Assembly (NCBI GenBank): GCA_945834965.1
Contig: CAMAHZ010000055.1
Span: 1 to 7,776 of the forward strand
DNA length: 7,776 nucleotides
Origin: an uncultured Clostridia bacterium
Lineage (GTDB): Bacteria > Bacillota > Clostridia > Christensenellales > Borkfalkiaceae
Direction of reading: 5' to 3'
Part shown: in pieces, positions 7,539-7,776 of the stretch
Layout: each line of letters begins with the position of its first letter
How positions within the stretch are numbered: position 1 is the first letter of the stretch
Made by a program: the position numbers and the translations under genes
Notes under the pieces: generated by a model
What the model saw: only the letters and a program-made list of their open reading frames with translations
Told to the model about the DNA's origin: nothing
The model's database searches: none

Positions 7539-7544
7539 CACCTC
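7539..7544 (-). promoter_or_regulatory. Ribosome binding site fixing the response-regulator start
   Basis: GAGGTG on the minus strand matches the anti-Shine-Dalgarno. Its GAGG core ends 6 nt before ATG 7534. It decides for this start over the in-frame ATG at 7615, which has no such site and lies upstream of the predicted transcription start. Confidence 0.8.
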
Positions 7545-7594
7545 GCGTAGGCGTTACAATCTCCACCTCTAATTGTTCTAACCGCAAAGCGTCT

Positions 7595-7622
7595 TGAATA
7601 GAAGATTTTTGTCATCTGTCAA
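7595..7622 (-). promoter_or_regulatory. Candidate promoter of the two-component operon
   Basis: The minus strand has a perfect -35 box TTGACA (7622-7617), 16 nt of spacer, and a poor -10 TATTCA (7600-7595, 3 of 6 matches). Transcription would start near 7588, leaving a leader of about 54 nt. The weak -10 suggests dependence on an activator, possibly the regulator itself, but no repeated operator was found. The -35 box overlaps the first arm of the opposing leader structure. Confidence 0.45.
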
Positions 7623-7776
7623 GGCGAGCGGTTGAAGGCGTACACGGACGTACGGCAAGACCACTCAACGCAGACAGGGGCAAAAAGCTGCATTCAAGAA
7701 ATTAGTGCTGTGGGTGGTTTCGTCTATATTACCTTGAATACCGTAGGTGGTATTCCGATTAAGTCCGGGAGGTGAA
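7616..7776 (+). ncRNA. Candidate structured 5' leader of a plus-strand gene beyond the window
   Basis: No gene is seen here on either strand, but the plus strand has dense complementarity. A nested arm is formed by CTGTC (7616-7620) with GACAG (7673-7677), then TTGA with TCAA plus GCG with CGC around one bulged G, then CGTAC with GTACG around ACGGAC. Next come ATTCAAG (7692-7698) with CTTGAAT (7733-7739), GAATACC (7736-7742) with GGTATTC (7749-7755), and TTCCG (7753-7757) with CGGGA (7766-7770, one G-U). The last three overlap and exclude one another stepwise, and the final one covers the Shine-Dalgarno. This suggests a translational switch or ribosomal-protein autoregulatory leader. The class is not recognised. 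A 57-codon open stretch (7602-7772, stop at 7773) has no ATG and was not called. Confidence 0.5.
7767..7775 (+). promoter_or_regulatory. Strong Shine-Dalgarno of an off-window plus-strand gene
   Basis: GGGAGGTGA contains the full 8-nt complement of the 16S rRNA anti-Shine-Dalgarno. A start codon is expected a few bases past the right edge, so a gene divergent from the two-component operon very probably begins there. Its identity cannot be told from this window. Confidence 0.75.

Noticed and set aside
5512..7550. Plus-strand ORFs of 61-99 codons opposite the kinase and regulator
   Set aside because: These are antisense shadows of well-conserved coding sequence, without recognisable products.
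7531..7566. Eleven-codon GTG upstream reading frame whose TGA overlaps the regulator ATG (ATGA)
   Set aside because: There is no ribosome site before the GTG, and such a short frame is expected by chance; the overlap alone is not enough.
7593..7740. CTTGAATA occurring at 7593-7600 and 7733-7740
   Set aside because: An 8-mer repeated once in 150 bp is weak; the first copy is explained by the promoter region and no further copies were seen.
7602..7775. Plus-strand open stretch of 57 codons ending in TGA at 7773-7775
   Set aside because: It has no ATG and no ribosome site, does not resemble a known protein, and its stop lies inside the strong Shine-Dalgarno. RNA structure explains the region better.

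Overview
The window looks like an ordinary bacterial chromosomal segment, most likely from a Gram-positive (Bacillota, probably Clostridia-like) organism of middling GC content. This rests on the family resemblance of the proteins, the OmpR-type regulator paired with a HAMP histidine kinase, and strong GAGGTG-type Shine-Dalgarno sequences at two sites. It is an inference, not an identification. All five recognisable genes are on the minus strand, and a sixth transcription unit appears to begin on the plus strand at the right edge.

In the direction of transcription (right to left) the layout is as follows. (1) A two-component system: an OmpR/PhoB-family response regulator (7534-6869) and a membrane histidine kinase (6891-5422) whose reading frame overlaps it by 23 nt. 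(2) A perfect 11-bp hairpin terminator (5399-5373) after the kinase. (3) A ThiF/E1-like gene matching tcdA, the cyclic-t6A tRNA dehydratase (5338-4640), with its own promoter embedded in the terminator tail. (4) uvrB (4505-2532) followed 36 nt later by uvrA (2495 to beyond base 1), a nucleotide excision repair operon. uvrA runs off the window inside its second ABC signature motif, but the 831 codons present are uninterrupted.

The repair operon and tcdA are preceded by promoters of the same form (TTGCTT-N17-TATAAT). The tcdA one lies so close to the ATG that the mRNA should be leaderless or nearly so. uvrB, uvrA and tcdA show no Shine-Dalgarno sequence, whereas the response regulator does. The 3' end of tcdA is followed by a 25-bp direct duplication of its own last codons. 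An AAAC-N4-GTTT palindrome between the uvrB promoter and start is a weak SOS-operator candidate.

The least ordinary part is the right edge (about 7616-7776, plus strand). There is no protein gene there, but there is a nested stem-loop followed by three short helices that overlap one another in a chain, the last of which would cover the GGGAGGTGA Shine-Dalgarno at 7767-7775. This has the architecture of a cis-regulatory 5' leader for a gene starting just outside the window. I could not assign it to a known riboswitch or ribosomal-protein leader class. No mobile element, CRISPR array, tRNA or rRNA was seen, and no stretch over 300 bases lacks a gene.
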